A stretch of DNA of 11,147 nucleotides from an uncultured Pseudorhodobacter sp. Its GTDB lineage: Bacteria; Pseudomonadota; Alphaproteobacteria; Rhodobacterales; Rhodobacteraceae. The stretch lies in contig CAMFLG010000058.1 of NCBI GenBank assembly GCA_945957495.1, positions 1 to 11,147 on the forward strand, given 5' to 3'. Below the pieces are notes generated by a model. That model was given only the letters and a program-made list of their open reading frames with translations. It was not told the origin of the DNA and ran no database searches. Positions 1-8,379 of the stretch are shown here, piece by piece (the stretch's first letter is position 1; each line of letters opens with the position of its first letter). The position numbers and the translations under genes were made by a program.

Positions 1-996
1 GATCTGATCCGTGCTTTCTTGCTGCGTGCCGGCTGGGGGTCGGCCGAACGTCGCTTTCTCGCGGCGGATTCCTCTACCCGCCGCTATGACCGGCTGGTGC
101 GGGGTGCTGAAACGGCGGTGTTGATGGATGCGCCGCCCCCAGACGCAGAGGATCCGGCGCTGTTTCTGGCCATTGCCGATTATCTTGCGGGTTGCGGCCT
201 TTCCGCGCCCCGCTGTCTGGCCAAGGATTTGCCAAACGGTTTCCTGCTGTTGGAAGACTTGGGCGACGGAATTTTCGCTCGGCTGGTCGAGGCGGACCCC
301 ACCCTGGAGCGACCGCTTTACCAATTGGCGACGCAGGTTTTGCTGCATTTGCAACGGCAGGTTCCTCCGCCCGGGCTGGCAAATCTGTCGGCCGGAGATT
401 GGGCCGATGCGGCCACTTTCGTTCTGGATTGGTATAGGTTCGGCATAACGGGTGAGCGTTGCGAAGCGGGCGCGTTCAAAGACGCGCTGACCACCGCCCT
501 GCAGCGATACGCCGACGGCCCACGCATCATGATCCTTCGGGATTATCATGCCGAAAACCTGCTTTGGCTGCCAGATCGGCAAGGGCTGGCGCAAGTGGGC
601 ATTCTGGACTTTCAATTGGCACAGCTTGGGCAGCCAGGCTATGATCTGGTATCGCTGCTGCAGGATGCGCGACGGGACGTTTCGCTGGCGACCGAAGCAG
701 AGATGATCCGGCATTTTGTTGAATTCGGCGGCTACGCAGAGGCGTCTTTTTCCGCCGCCTATGCCGCCCTTGGGGTGCAGCGGGCGCTGCGTATCATTGG
801 GATATTTGCCCGGCTTTGCATGAATGGCGGCAAGCCGGGCTATCTGCAGAAGATCCCGCGCGTCTGGGGCCAGCTTTGGCGAAATCTGGCCGCGCCGGAA
901 CTATCCGAAATGGCGGACCTGTGTCGCGCCCTGCTTCCCGAACCCACGCCGGAAAACCTGGCCAAAATAGGTGCGCAATGCGGCCATTTCCCTTGA
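1..996 (+). CDS. amgK: AmgK-like N-acetylmuramate/N-acetylglucosamine anomeric kinase (aminoglycoside-phosphotransferase fold), 5' partial
   Basis: This gene probably phosphorylates MurNAc (and GlcNAc) at C1 in the cytoplasm, the kinase step of the MurU-type peptidoglycan recycling route. The sequence shows an aminoglycoside-phosphotransferase/choline-kinase fold. Counting from base 1, a catalytic loop has D181, H183 and N186 (RDYHAEN), followed by the metal-binding DFQ at 203-205 and a GYDLVSLLQD segment. The frame is open from base 1 and the first codons (DLIRAF) fit the family N-terminus, so the gene is cut by the window edge, probably by only a few residues. The in-frame TTG at base 19 is not a believable start. 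The stop lies 19 nt inside the next gene, a MurU homologue, and that pairing is the main reason to choose AmgK over a generic phosphotransferase. 331 residues are visible, close to the usual family length. The fold is certain; the substrate is inferred from context. Confidence 0.85.
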   Translation, partial: DLIRAFLLRAGWGSAERRFLAADSSTRRYDRLVRGAETAVLMDAPPPDAEDPALFLAIADYLAGCGLSAPRCLAKDLPNGFLLLEDLGDGIFARLVEADPTLERPLYQLATQVLLHLQRQVPPPGLANLSAGDWADAATFVLDWYRFGITGERCEAGAFKDALTTALQRYADGPRIMILRDYHAENLLWLPDRQGLAQVGILDFQLAQLGQPGYDLVSLLQDARRDVSLATEAEMIRHFVEFGGYAEASFSAAYAALGVQRALRIIGIFARLCMNGGKPGYLQKIPRVWGQLWRNLAAPELSEMADLCRALLPEPTPENLAKIGAQCGHFP

Positions 997-1667
997 TGCT
1001 GTTTGCGGCTGGCTTTGGCACCCGGATGGGCAGTCTGACGGCCAATCGGCCAAAGCCGTTGATTTCTATCGCCGGAAAGCCGCTGATCGACCATGCCTTG
1101 CAGATCGCGGATGCTGTCGGCCCGTCGAAAATCGTCATAAACCTTCACTATCTTGGCGAGCAGATCGAACGGCATCTTTCCGGCCGCGACGTAGTATTTT
1201 CCTGGGAACAACCGCAGATTTTGGACACAGGCGGCGGATTGAAGGCGGCGCTGCCGCTGCTTGGCCCGGGGCCGGTCATGCTGTTGAACACCGATGCGGT
1301 CTGGACGGGAGAAAACCCGTTGCAGCAACTGCTGAACGCCTGGGATCCAGACAGGATGGATGCTCTGCTGTTGCTGTTGCCGCCGGAATCGGCCACCGGG
1401 CACAATGGCAACGGGGACTTTCTGCTGTCGCCATCGGGTCAGATCGCCCGGGCAAATGGCGCGCGCGCGCCCATCTATCTGGGTGCGCAGATTTTGAAAC
1501 CAGAGGCCGTTTTGGCCATAACAGAGCCTGTTTTTAGCCTGAACCGCGTGTGGGATTCGCTGATTGCCAAGGGCAAGGCGTTTGGCGTGATCCACAATGG
1601 CGGCTGGTGCGATGTGGGCCATCCTGAGGGCATCGCCATGGCCGAAGGCCTGCTGTCCGATGTTTAA
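978..1667 (+). CDS. murU: MurU-like N-acetylmuramate-1-phosphate uridylyltransferase (NTP-transferase family)
   Basis: This 229-residue sugar-1-phosphate nucleotidyltransferase is likely to convert MurNAc-1-phosphate and UTP to UDP-MurNAc in the cytoplasm, bypassing de novo synthesis. The nucleotide-binding signature LFAAGFGTRM is at residues 8-17, with RPKPL at 24-28, DTGGGL at 83-88, NTDAVW (metal-binding Asp106) at 104-109, and a C-terminal GWCDVGHPEG. The frame is open much further upstream, to an ATG at 816, but that would bury over 50 residues in the kinase gene. The ATG at 978 puts the signature where the family has it and is preceded by AGGTG at 969-973. The 19-nt overlap with the kinase and 8-nt overlap with addB suggest translational coupling. 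P. putida MurU has nearly the same length. Specificity for MurNAc-1-P rather than another sugar phosphate is inferred from the kinase partner. Confidence 0.88.
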   Translation: MRPFPLMLFAAGFGTRMGSLTANRPKPLISIAGKPLIDHALQIADAVGPSKIVINLHYLGEQIERHLSGRDVVFSWEQPQILDTGGGLKAALPLLGPGPVMLLNTDAVWTGENPLQQLLNAWDPDRMDALLLLLPPESATGHNGNGDFLLSPSGQIARANGARAPIYLGAQILKPEAVLAITEPVFSLNRVWDSLIAKGKAFGVIHNGGWCDVGHPEGIAMAEGLLSDV

Positions 1668-4614
1668 AACCCCGGCGCCGCATATCTTTGCCCTGCCGCC
1701 CGGGGTGGATTTCCCGGTAGAGCTTGTCGCCGGCCTCAAGGATCGCATGGCAGGCAAGCCGCCCGAGGCGATGGGTCGGGTCACGCTGTATCTGAACACC
1801 GCGCGGATGCGGCGGCGCGTAGAAGAGGCCTTTCGGGCAAGCGGATCGGGATTCCTGCCCAAACTGCCGTTGGTTTCTGATCTGGCGACTGATCCGCGGC
1901 TGTTCCTGCCGCCGGCAACCTCGGCCCTGCGCAGGCGGTTGGAGTTAACCACACTGATCGCGGCCTTGCTGGACCAGCAGCCCGACATCGCCCCACGCGC
2001 GGCGCTTTACGATCTGGCGGACAGCCTTGCGGTTTTGATGGACGAGATGCAGGGCGAAGGGGTTAGCCCAGAGGCTGTGGCCAAGCTGGACGTTTCGAAC
2101 CATTCGCAACATTGGGCGCGAACGCAGGCTTTCCTGAAGATTCTGGCGCCGATTTTCGCCGGTTCCGGCGACAAAGAGGCGTTGCAAAGACTGGCTGTCA
2201 CGCGGCTTGCGGCGATCTGGCGGGCCGCGCCGCCGCAGGATCCCCTGTTGATTGCGGGTTCGACCGGGTCGCGTGGGACAACCGCGCTGTTCATGCAGGT
2301 GGTTGCCCAGCTGCCGCAGGGTGGCCTGATCCTGCCCGGGTTTGATTTCAATACCCCCACCTCTGTCTGGAATGCGATGGAGGAGTCGCTGACCGCAGAG
2401 GATCACCCGCAATTCCGGTTCCGGCGGTTGATGGATCTGATCGCATTCGATGCGCGCACGGTTCAACCGTGGCGCGAGGCGGCCCCACCCGATCAGGATC
2501 GTAACAGGCTGATTTCCCTATCCTTGCGCCCTGCCCCCGTCACGGATCAGTGGCTTGTCGAAGGGCCGTCGCTGCCCGATCTGGTCGAGGCCACCAAAGG
2601 CCTGTCGCTGGTCGAGGCGCCTTCCCCCCGCATTGAGGCGCTGAGCATCGCGTTGATCCTGCGCGAAGCGGCGGAGACCGGAACCAAGGCGGCGCTGATT
2701 ACGCCGGACCGAAACCTGACGCGACAGGTCGCGGCGGCACTGGACCGCTGGGCGATTACCCCGGATGACTCTGCGGGCAAGCCGCTGGCGCATTCGGCGC
2801 CGGGGCGGTTCTTGCGGCAGGTGGCCGGTTTTTTGGGGGCCAAGCTGACCTCGGATCAACTGCTGGGCTTGCTGAAACACCCGCTGACCGCGTCGGGCGC
2901 GGATCGTGGGACGCATCTGCGGCTGACACATGATCTGGAGTTGAAGCTGCGCAAATACGGCCCGGCCTTTCCCAACGCCGCCGATCTGATGGCCTGGGCA
3001 GAGGCGCGCAAGGATCCATCGGCGCCGCCTTGGGCAGAGTTCGTTGCCGCCACTTTGTTCGGGCTGGAAACCGTGCCCGTCCGCGCCCTTTCGGAACATG
3101 TCGCCTTGCACCTTGCGGTTGCCGAACGCCTTGCGCGTGGGATGGACCCGGCGGGTTCAGGCGCGTTGTGGGATAAAGAGGCGGGTGCAGCGGCGCAGGC
3201 CCTGATGCAGGAGTTGGCCACCGAAGCGCCGCACGGGGGCGATTTTTCGGCCCTTGCCTACCGCGACCTGTTCGAGGCGCTGATCGCCAAGGGCGAGGTT
3301 CGGGAATCGGTTCAGGGCCATCCCGGCATCATGTTCTGGGGCACACTGGAGGCCCGGGTGCAGGGCTGTGATCTGGTGATCCTGGGCGGGCTGAACGACT
3401 CTGTCTGGCCAAAGGCGCCAGAGCCGGACCCCTGGCTGAACCGCCAGATGCGCAAGAATGCGGCTCTGTTGTTGCCCGAACGGCAGATTGGGCTATCGGC
3501 GCACGACTATCAGCAGGCGGTTGCCGCGCCCCGGGTTATCCTGACCCGCGCGACGCGCGACGCCGAGGCGGAAACGGTGCCGTCCCGCTGGATCAACCGT
3601 TTGATGAACCTGATGGAGGGGCTTGCACAGCGCAGCGGCAAGCCTGCCTTGGCGGCGATGCGGGAACGCGGTGCGCGATGGGTGGCGATGGCCCACGCGC
3701 TGGAACGGCCAACGCCCGAGATGCTGTCTGATCCGCGCCTGCAGCCCGCAACCCGTCCCGCCCCACAGCCGCCCGTATCCGCGCGGCCCGCGCGGCTGTC
3801 TCTGACACGGATCGAGGGATTGATCCGCGACCCCTACGCCATTTACGCCCGTTATATCCTGAACCTGCAGCCACTGGACCCGCTGCATCAGGCCCCGGAT
3901 GCACGGGATCGCGGGATCGTGGTTCACGAAATCCTTGAACAGTTCGTCAAGACTCGGCCCGAGCAGGAAAGCCGACCTGAGGCGCGCGCGCGGCTTCTTG
4001 CCATTGCGCGGGACGTGCTAGCGCGCGAAACCCCGTTTCCCGCCGCCCGCGCCCTGTGGCTGGCCAAGTTGGACCGCGCCGCAGATCACTTTCTACGCGA
4101 GGACGCAAAGCTGGGCGGTACTACCTTGGCTGTTGAAACCAAGGGCGAATTGCAGGTAGGCACCCTGCCCTTCACACTGTTTGGCACGCCTGACCGCATA
4201 GACCGCCTTCCGGACGGCACGCTGCACCTGATCGACTACAAGACCGGCACACCGCCCAGCAAGGATCAGCAAAAGCATTACGCCAAGCAACTGCTGCTGG
4301 CCGCAGCGATGGCCGAACGGGGCGGCTTCGCCGATCTAGGCCCGTCGCCCGTCAGCAGGATCAGCTACCTGGGGCTTGGGTCGAACGCCAAACCCGAGGA
4401 CACCGATGTAACGCCCGAGATGCTGGATGCCGATTGGGCAAAGCTGATCACGCTGATGTCGCGCTATCTCATGCGCACGACCGGCTATGCCGCGCGGCGC
4501 GCGGTTTTTGAAAGCCGCTTTGAGGGCGACTATGACCATCTTGCGCGCTACGGCGAATGGCAGATGTCGGATGCCGCGCAGCCAGAGCCAGTCGGGCCAA
4601 AGGATCAGCCATGA
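1660..4614 (+). CDS. addB: AddB, nuclease/inactive-helicase subunit of the AddAB double-strand-break repair complex (alphaproteobacterial type)
   Basis: This 984-residue protein is the partner of AddA in the helicase-nuclease that resects double-strand ends for RecA. The C-terminal PD-(D/E)XK nuclease is intact: H756 in GIVVHEILEQF, D845 in GTPDRID, D859-Y-K861, and Q877 in KQLLLAA. A helicase-like segment LEARVQGCDLVILGGLNDSVWP precedes it. The N-terminus (IFALPPGVDFPVEL) has no GxGKT/S Walker A, so it is not expected to be a motor; this fits the alphaproteobacterial AddB family. The whole protein has a single cysteine, in VQGCDL, and so lacks the four-cysteine Fe-S staple of Bacillus AddB. 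The ATG at 1660 was chosen because it overlaps the murU stop by 8 nt and gives the MFKTPAPHIFALPPG start. An ATG at 1597 would lie deep in murU. The stop overlaps addA by ATGA. Confidence 0.95.
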   Translation: MFKTPAPHIFALPPGVDFPVELVAGLKDRMAGKPPEAMGRVTLYLNTARMRRRVEEAFRASGSGFLPKLPLVSDLATDPRLFLPPATSALRRRLELTTLIAALLDQQPDIAPRAALYDLADSLAVLMDEMQGEGVSPEAVAKLDVSNHSQHWARTQAFLKILAPIFAGSGDKEALQRLAVTRLAAIWRAAPPQDPLLIAGSTGSRGTTALFMQVVAQLPQGGLILPGFDFNTPTSVWNAMEESLTAEDHPQFRFRRLMDLIAFDARTVQPWREAAPPDQDRNRLISLSLRPAPVTDQWLVEGPSLPDLVEATKGLSLVEAPSPRIEALSIALILREAAETGTKAALITPDRNLTRQVAAALDRWAITPDDSAGKPLAHSAPGRFLRQVAGFLGAKLTSDQLLGLLKHPLTASGADRGTHLRLTHDLELKLRKYGPAFPNAADLMAWAEARKDPSAPPWAEFVAATLFGLETVPVRALSEHVALHLAVAERLARGMDPAGSGALWDKEAGAAAQALMQELATEAPHGGDFSALAYRDLFEALIAKGEVRESVQGHPGIMFWGTLEARVQGCDLVILGGLNDSVWPKAPEPDPWLNRQMRKNAALLLPERQIGLSAHDYQQAVAAPRVILTRATRDAEAETVPSRWINRLMNLMEGLAQRSGKPALAAMRERGARWVAMAHALERPTPEMLSDPRLQPATRPAPQPPVSARPARLSLTRIEGLIRDPYAIYARYILNLQPLDPLHQAPDARDRGIVVHEILEQFVKTRPEQESRPEARARLLAIARDVLARETPFPAARALWLAKLDRAADHFLREDAKLGGTTLAVETKGELQVGTLPFTLFGTPDRIDRLPDGTLHLIDYKTGTPPSKDQQKHYAKQLLLAAAMAERGGFADLGPSPVSRISYLGLGSNAKPEDTDVTPEMLDADWAKLITLMSRYLMRTTGYAARRAVFESRFEGDYDHLARYGEWQMSDAAQPEPVGPKDQP
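4599..4604 (+). promoter_or_regulatory. Shine-Dalgarno for addA
   Basis: AAAGGA lies 6 nt before the ATG at 4611, inside the last codons of addB. It supports the ATGA-overlap start of addA over the upstream in-frame ATG at 4557. Confidence 0.65.
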
Positions 4615-7600
4615 CGCGAACGGACGCATCAGAGCGGCAGGTTCAGGCCTCAAAGCCCAGCGATACTGTCTGGCTTTCGGCAAACGCAGGGTCCGGCAAG
4701 ACCCGCGTGCTGACCGACCGCGTGGCGCGGCTGTTGTTGGGCGGGGTCGAGCCGCAGCATATTCTTTGCCTGACCTACACCAAGGCCGCGGCGACAGAGA
4801 TGCAGAACCGCTTGTTCCGGCGGTTGGGCGAATGGGCCATGAAGCCCGACCAAGACCTGCACGCGGCACTGAAAGAGTTGGGGGAAGAGGGCCGCCACGC
4901 GCCGGATGCGCTTGCCAAAGCGCGTCAACTGTTCGCCCGCGCGATCGAGACGCCGGGCGGTCTGCGGATTCAGACCATTCACAGCTTTTGCGCCGGGCTT
5001 TTGCGGCGCTTTCCACTAGAGGCCGGGGTTTCCCCGCAATTCACCGAACTGGATGACCGTGCCGCACGGCTGTTGCGCGAAAACATTGTCGAAGAGATGG
5101 CCGATTCCCGCGCGCCAGAGATCATCGCCGAAGTGGCGCGCGCCTATACTGGCGAAGATTTTGCTGCCCTGATGGAGCAGGTCGCCAGCAATCGCGCCGG
5201 TTTTTCACCGCCGCTGTCAGAGGCGCAGGCGGCGGCGCTGTTTGGCGTCCCCCAGGGCGAAACCGCGCAAACCATCCTGGCGGATGTGTTCCTGGGGGCA
5301 GAGGCCGATCTTGTGGCGAAAGTCCTGCCCGCGTTGCGGGGCGGCGGTTCGACGGATGTTGCCACGGCAGAAACGCTTGCCACGCTGGACTGGACAGCGC
5401 CGGGGCTGGCCGGTTTGGTCCGGCTTGAGGATACCTTGCTTTACGGCGAGAAGGCTGCGGCACCCTTTGGCGCCAAGATTGGCAAGATTCCCACTAAGCC
5501 CATCCAGAAACTGATCCCAGACCAGCTGCCGCAACTGGATGCGCTTATGCTGCGGGTCGAGGCAGCGCGCCCGCGCCGGATTGCCCTGCAGGCATCCCAG
5601 CGGACCGCAATCTTGCATCGTTTTGCCGCCGCGTTTCTGCCGATCTACGATGCCGCGAAGGCGGCGCGCGGCTATCTGGATTTTGATGACCTGATCGCCC
5701 GCGCCAAGGCGCTGTTGACCAATCCAGACGTGGCGGCCTGGGTGCTTTACCGGCTGGATGGCGGGATTGACCACATTCTGGTGGATGAGGCGCAGGATAC
5801 CAGCCCCGATCAATGGCGCGTGATCGAGCTTTTGGCGGCAGAGTTCACCGCGGGCGAAGGCACCAGATCCGGCGGGCGCACCCTGTTTGTGGTGGGGGAC
5901 AAGAAGCAGTCGATCTATTCCTTCCAAGGCGCCGACGTCGCAGCCTTTGATGAGAAGCACGATGTCTTCAGGGCGAAGTTCGCCGCCTCTGCGCAGCAAT
6001 TTCAAAGCCTGAAGCTGGAGTATTCCTTCCGCTCATCGCCCGCGATCCTGCGGGTCGTTGATGGCGCCTTGCAGGGCCGGTTTCCGGCGGCGCTGGGGGA
6101 TGATGTCAATCACATTGCCTTCAAAAGCGGCATGCCCGGCCGGGTTGATCTGTGGCCACTGATCGAACCGTCGCCCAAGACCAAGGACGAAAACTGGGAA
6201 GATCCGGTCGATCTGGTGGCAGAGGATCACCATTCGGCCCGATTGGCCGAAAAGATTGCTGCCGAAATCAAGCGAATGATCGATACCGGGGTTCAGATTC
6301 CCGTCGATGCGCGTGAATGTGCATCGGGGCACCGCCCGGTTCATGCCGGTGACTTCCTGATCCTCGTACAGCGCCGATCGGTCCTGTTTTCCGAACTTAT
6401 TCGCGCTTGCAAACAGGCGGGGCTGGCCATCGCCGGGGCAGACCGGCTGAAGCTTGGGGCGGAACTGGCAGTCAAGGATCTTGCGGCGCTCCTGTCCTTT
6501 CTGGCGACGCCGGAAGATGATCTTTCCCTCGCCGCGCTGCTGCGGTCGCCGTTGTGCGGGTGGAGCGAGGACGAGCTTTTCCGGTTGGCGCATGGGCGAA
6601 ATGGATATCTATGGGAGGCGCTGCGCAATTGCACCGATCACCCGGACACCCTTACCCTGCTGAACGATCTGCGCGATCAGGCTGATTTTCTGCGCCCCTT
6701 CGATCTGATCGAACGCGCCCTGACCCGGCATGACGGGCGCAGACGCCTGTTGGCGCGGCTAGGGCCTGAGGCAGAGGATGGGATTGACGAATTCCTGTCG
6801 CAGGCTTTGGCCTTTGAGCGCAGCCAGATTCCCAGTTTGACCGGCTTTCTAACCTGGCTGGAAACCGATGAGGTCGAGGTAAAGCGCCAGATGGACAGCG
6901 AGGGCCATCGCATTCGCGTAATGACGGTGCATGGCGCCAAGGGGCTGGAGGCCCCCATCGTGATCCTGCCGGAAACGATTGATCGGGCACCGCAGGACCG
7001 CGATGAAATCATCAAGCTGCACGGCAATGTGCCGGTGTGGAAGACGGCCAAAGACGACAGCCCGCCCGAAATTGCGCAGGCGCGTCTGGCTCGGCAGATC
7101 AAGGCGGAAGAGGAAGGCATCCGGCTGCTGTACGTTGCGCTGACGCGGGCGCGCGCCTGGCTGATCGTTTGCGGCGCAGGCGAGGCCAAGAAACCGACCG
7201 CTTGGTATCGTCTGGTGGAACAGGGCATGCAAGCGGTTGGGGCAGAGACGACTCAGGGCGGGGTTCTGCGGCATGCGTTTGGGGAATGGCCCGAACCACG
7301 CCAGAATCCGTCTCTAACTGCGGCGTCAGAGACAGCTTTGGCGGGTTGGGCGCGCCAGAATGCCGCCAAGCCGGAGCGGGATTTGGGGCCATTGTCGCCC
7401 TCGGATCTGGGCGGTGAAAAGATCCTTCCGGGCGAAAGCGACGGTTTGAGCGAGGAGGCCGCGAAAGCGCGCGGTACGGCGGTTCACGCCTTGTTGGAAC
7501 ACCTGCCAAATCTTGACCGCACCTTGTGGGCAGATGCGGCGGCGGCCTTGGTGCCCGATGCGGCATTTCGGCAATCCGCACTGGCAGAGGCGCGCGCTGT

Positions 7601-7949
7601 ACTGGATGCCCCGGCCCTGACGCATATCTTTGGGCCGTCGGCGCTGGCCGAGGTCAGCTTTTCCGCCACGATCCTGGGACAGGACGCCCAAGGCACGATT
7701 GACCGGCTGCTTGTGTTTGACGACCGCGTTCTTGCGGTGGATTTCAAGACCAACCGCAAGACGCCAACCCATCCGTCCGAAACGCCGGAAGGGATTTTAC
7801 GGCAAATGGGGGCCTATGCCGACGCCTTGGCGCAGATCTACCCCGCCAAGCGGATTGAAACGGCAATCCTGTGGACACATACGGCCACGCTGATGCCGCT
7901 TGATCCCGATATGGTGCGGGATGCCTTGCTGCGAACCGCTATCCCTTGA
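4611..7949 (+). CDS. addA: AddA, UvrD-like helicase-nuclease subunit of AddAB
   Basis: This 1112-residue SF1A helicase fused to a RecB-type nuclease is the motor of the AddAB end-resection complex. Helicase motifs appear in order: Q10; Walker A ANAGSGKT at 24-31; motif Ia LTYTKAAATEM from 54; QTIHSF at 121-126; LDFDDL; Walker B DEAQD at 392-396; motif III GDKKQS from 429; motif IV YSFRSS from 471; motif V TVHGAKGLE at 772-780; motif VI YVALTRAR from 841. The C-terminal nuclease has H959, D1031, D1044-F-K1046 and Q1065, so both the ATPase and nuclease look active. The start at ATG 4611 overlaps the addB stop as ATGA with AAAGGA upstream, implying coupled synthesis of the two subunits. Length and motif order match alphaproteobacterial AddA. 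No frameshift or missing residue was seen. Confidence 0.97.
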   Translation: MTRTDASERQVQASKPSDTVWLSANAGSGKTRVLTDRVARLLLGGVEPQHILCLTYTKAAATEMQNRLFRRLGEWAMKPDQDLHAALKELGEEGRHAPDALAKARQLFARAIETPGGLRIQTIHSFCAGLLRRFPLEAGVSPQFTELDDRAARLLRENIVEEMADSRAPEIIAEVARAYTGEDFAALMEQVASNRAGFSPPLSEAQAAALFGVPQGETAQTILADVFLGAEADLVAKVLPALRGGGSTDVATAETLATLDWTAPGLAGLVRLEDTLLYGEKAAAPFGAKIGKIPTKPIQKLIPDQLPQLDALMLRVEAARPRRIALQASQRTAILHRFAAAFLPIYDAAKAARGYLDFDDLIARAKALLTNPDVAAWVLYRLDGGIDHILVDEAQDTSPDQWRVIELLAAEFTAGEGTRSGGRTLFVVGDKKQSIYSFQGADVAAFDEKHDVFRAKFAASAQQFQSLKLEYSFRSSPAILRVVDGALQGRFPAALGDDVNHIAFKSGMPGRVDLWPLIEPSPKTKDENWEDPVDLVAEDHHSARLAEKIAAEIKRMIDTGVQIPVDARECASGHRPVHAGDFLILVQRRSVLFSELIRACKQAGLAIAGADRLKLGAELAVKDLAALLSFLATPEDDLSLAALLRSPLCGWSEDELFRLAHGRNGYLWEALRNCTDHPDTLTLLNDLRDQADFLRPFDLIERALTRHDGRRRLLARLGPEAEDGIDEFLSQALAFERSQIPSLTGFLTWLETDEVEVKRQMDSEGHRIRVMTVHGAKGLEAPIVILPETIDRAPQDRDEIIKLHGNVPVWKTAKDDSPPEIAQARLARQIKAEEEGIRLLYVALTRARAWLIVCGAGEAKKPTAWYRLVEQGMQAVGAETTQGGVLRHAFGEWPEPRQNPSLTAASETALAGWARQNAAKPERDLGPLSPSDLGGEKILPGESDGLSEEAAKARGTAVHALLEHLPNLDRTLWADAAAALVPDAAFRQSALAEARAVLDAPALTHIFGPSALAEVSFSATILGQDAQGTIDRLLVFDDRVLAVDFKTNRKTPTHPSETPEGILRQMGAYADALAQIYPAKRIETAILWTHTATLMPLDPDMVRDALLRTAIP

Positions 7950-7974
7950 CGTTGGCCCATCCGGTGCCTACGTT
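7946..7974 (+). promoter_or_regulatory. Candidate sigma-70-type promoter for trxA
   Basis: TTGACG (7946-7951, five of six consensus bases) is followed after 17 nt by TACGTT (7969-7974, three of six). The -35 overlaps the addA stop codon, which would give trxA its own transcript with a short leader. The -10 is weak and this is inference from sequence only; trxA could equally be read from the addBA operon. Confidence 0.4.
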
Positions 7975-7994
7975 CATGCCCTAGCCTTTTCCTC

Positions 7995-8000
7995 AGGAGA
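7995..8000 (+). promoter_or_regulatory. Shine-Dalgarno for trxA
   Basis: AGGAGA lies 7 nt before the ATG at 8008. It fixes the trxA start and excludes the longer in-frame reading from ATG 7900, which would overlap addA. Confidence 0.8.
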
Positions 8001-8007
8001 TCCCATT

Positions 8008-8334
8008 ATGGGTGCCAATACCGTCGCCGTTACCGATGCCACTTTCGATGCCGAGGTCCGCAAGTCGGACATTCCGGTCGTCGTGGATTTCTGGGCTGAA
8101 TGGTGCGGCCCCTGCCGCCAGATCGGCCCTGCCCTGGAAGAACTTGCCGCGCAATATGCGGGCAAGGTCAAGATTGTAAAAGTAAACGTCGACGAAAACC
8201 CCGACAGCCCCGCCGTTTTGGGTGTTCGGGGGATTCCGTCGCTGTTCCTGTTCAAGGATGGTCAGGTCGTATCGAACAAGGTCGGCGCGGCGCCCAAAGC
8301 TGCCCTGGAAAACTGGATCACTTCAGCGATCTGA
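8008..8334 (+). CDS. trxA: Thioredoxin 1
   Basis: This 108-residue cytoplasmic thioredoxin reduces protein disulfides and is itself recycled by thioredoxin reductase. The redox motif WCGPC is at residues 32-36 (Cys33 and Cys36), preceded by the buried Asp27 in VVDFWAEW. The cis-proline is Pro77 in RGIPSL, and the usual VNVDENP segment precedes it. Length and motif positions match E. coli TrxA almost exactly. There is no signal peptide. The ATG at 8008 has a strong AGGAGA upstream. The gene is 58 nt downstream of addA, on the same strand, and is followed by a terminator, so it ends this transcription unit. It may also have its own promoter. Linkage to addBA is common in related genomes as far as I recall, but no functional tie is needed to explain it. 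Confidence 0.98.
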   Translation: MGANTVAVTDATFDAEVRKSDIPVVVDFWAEWCGPCRQIGPALEELAAQYAGKVKIVKVNVDENPDSPAVLGVRGIPSLFLFKDGQVVSNKVGAAPKAALENWITSAI

Positions 8335-8356
8335 GCGTACAGAAATCGAATCATCA

Positions 8357-8379
8357 GGCACCCTTCGGGGTGCCCTTTT
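8357..8379 (+). terminator. Rho-independent terminator after trxA
   Basis: A perfect 7-bp stem GGCACCC / GGGTGCC (8357-8363 and 8368-8374) encloses a TTCG tetraloop and is followed by CTTTT. It lies 22 nt after the trxA stop. Its T-tract touches the stop codon of the convergent minus-strand gene. Read from the minus strand the hairpin also forms but has no clear U-tract, so termination there would be weaker. Confidence 0.88.

Noticed and set aside
816..977. Upstream in-frame extension of murU to an ATG at 816
   Set aside because: It overlaps the conserved kinase gene, adds over 50 non-family residues, and leaves the signature motif far from the N-terminus.
1458..1471. 14-nt GC-alternating palindrome in murU
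   Set aside because: It encodes ordinary residues (NGARAP) and is most likely codon bias; nothing suggests phase variation or a regulatory site.
840..1988. Long minus-strand open frame (382 codons) opposite murU and the start of addB
   Set aside because: It lies wholly opposite well-supported genes in high-GC DNA, its product is rich in Arg, Gln and Ser with no recognisable motif, and it has no ribosome-binding site; it is a codon-bias shadow.
5217..6005. 262-codon minus-strand open frame opposite addA
   Set aside because: It is entirely inside addA, with no family resemblance and a composition typical of antisense frames.
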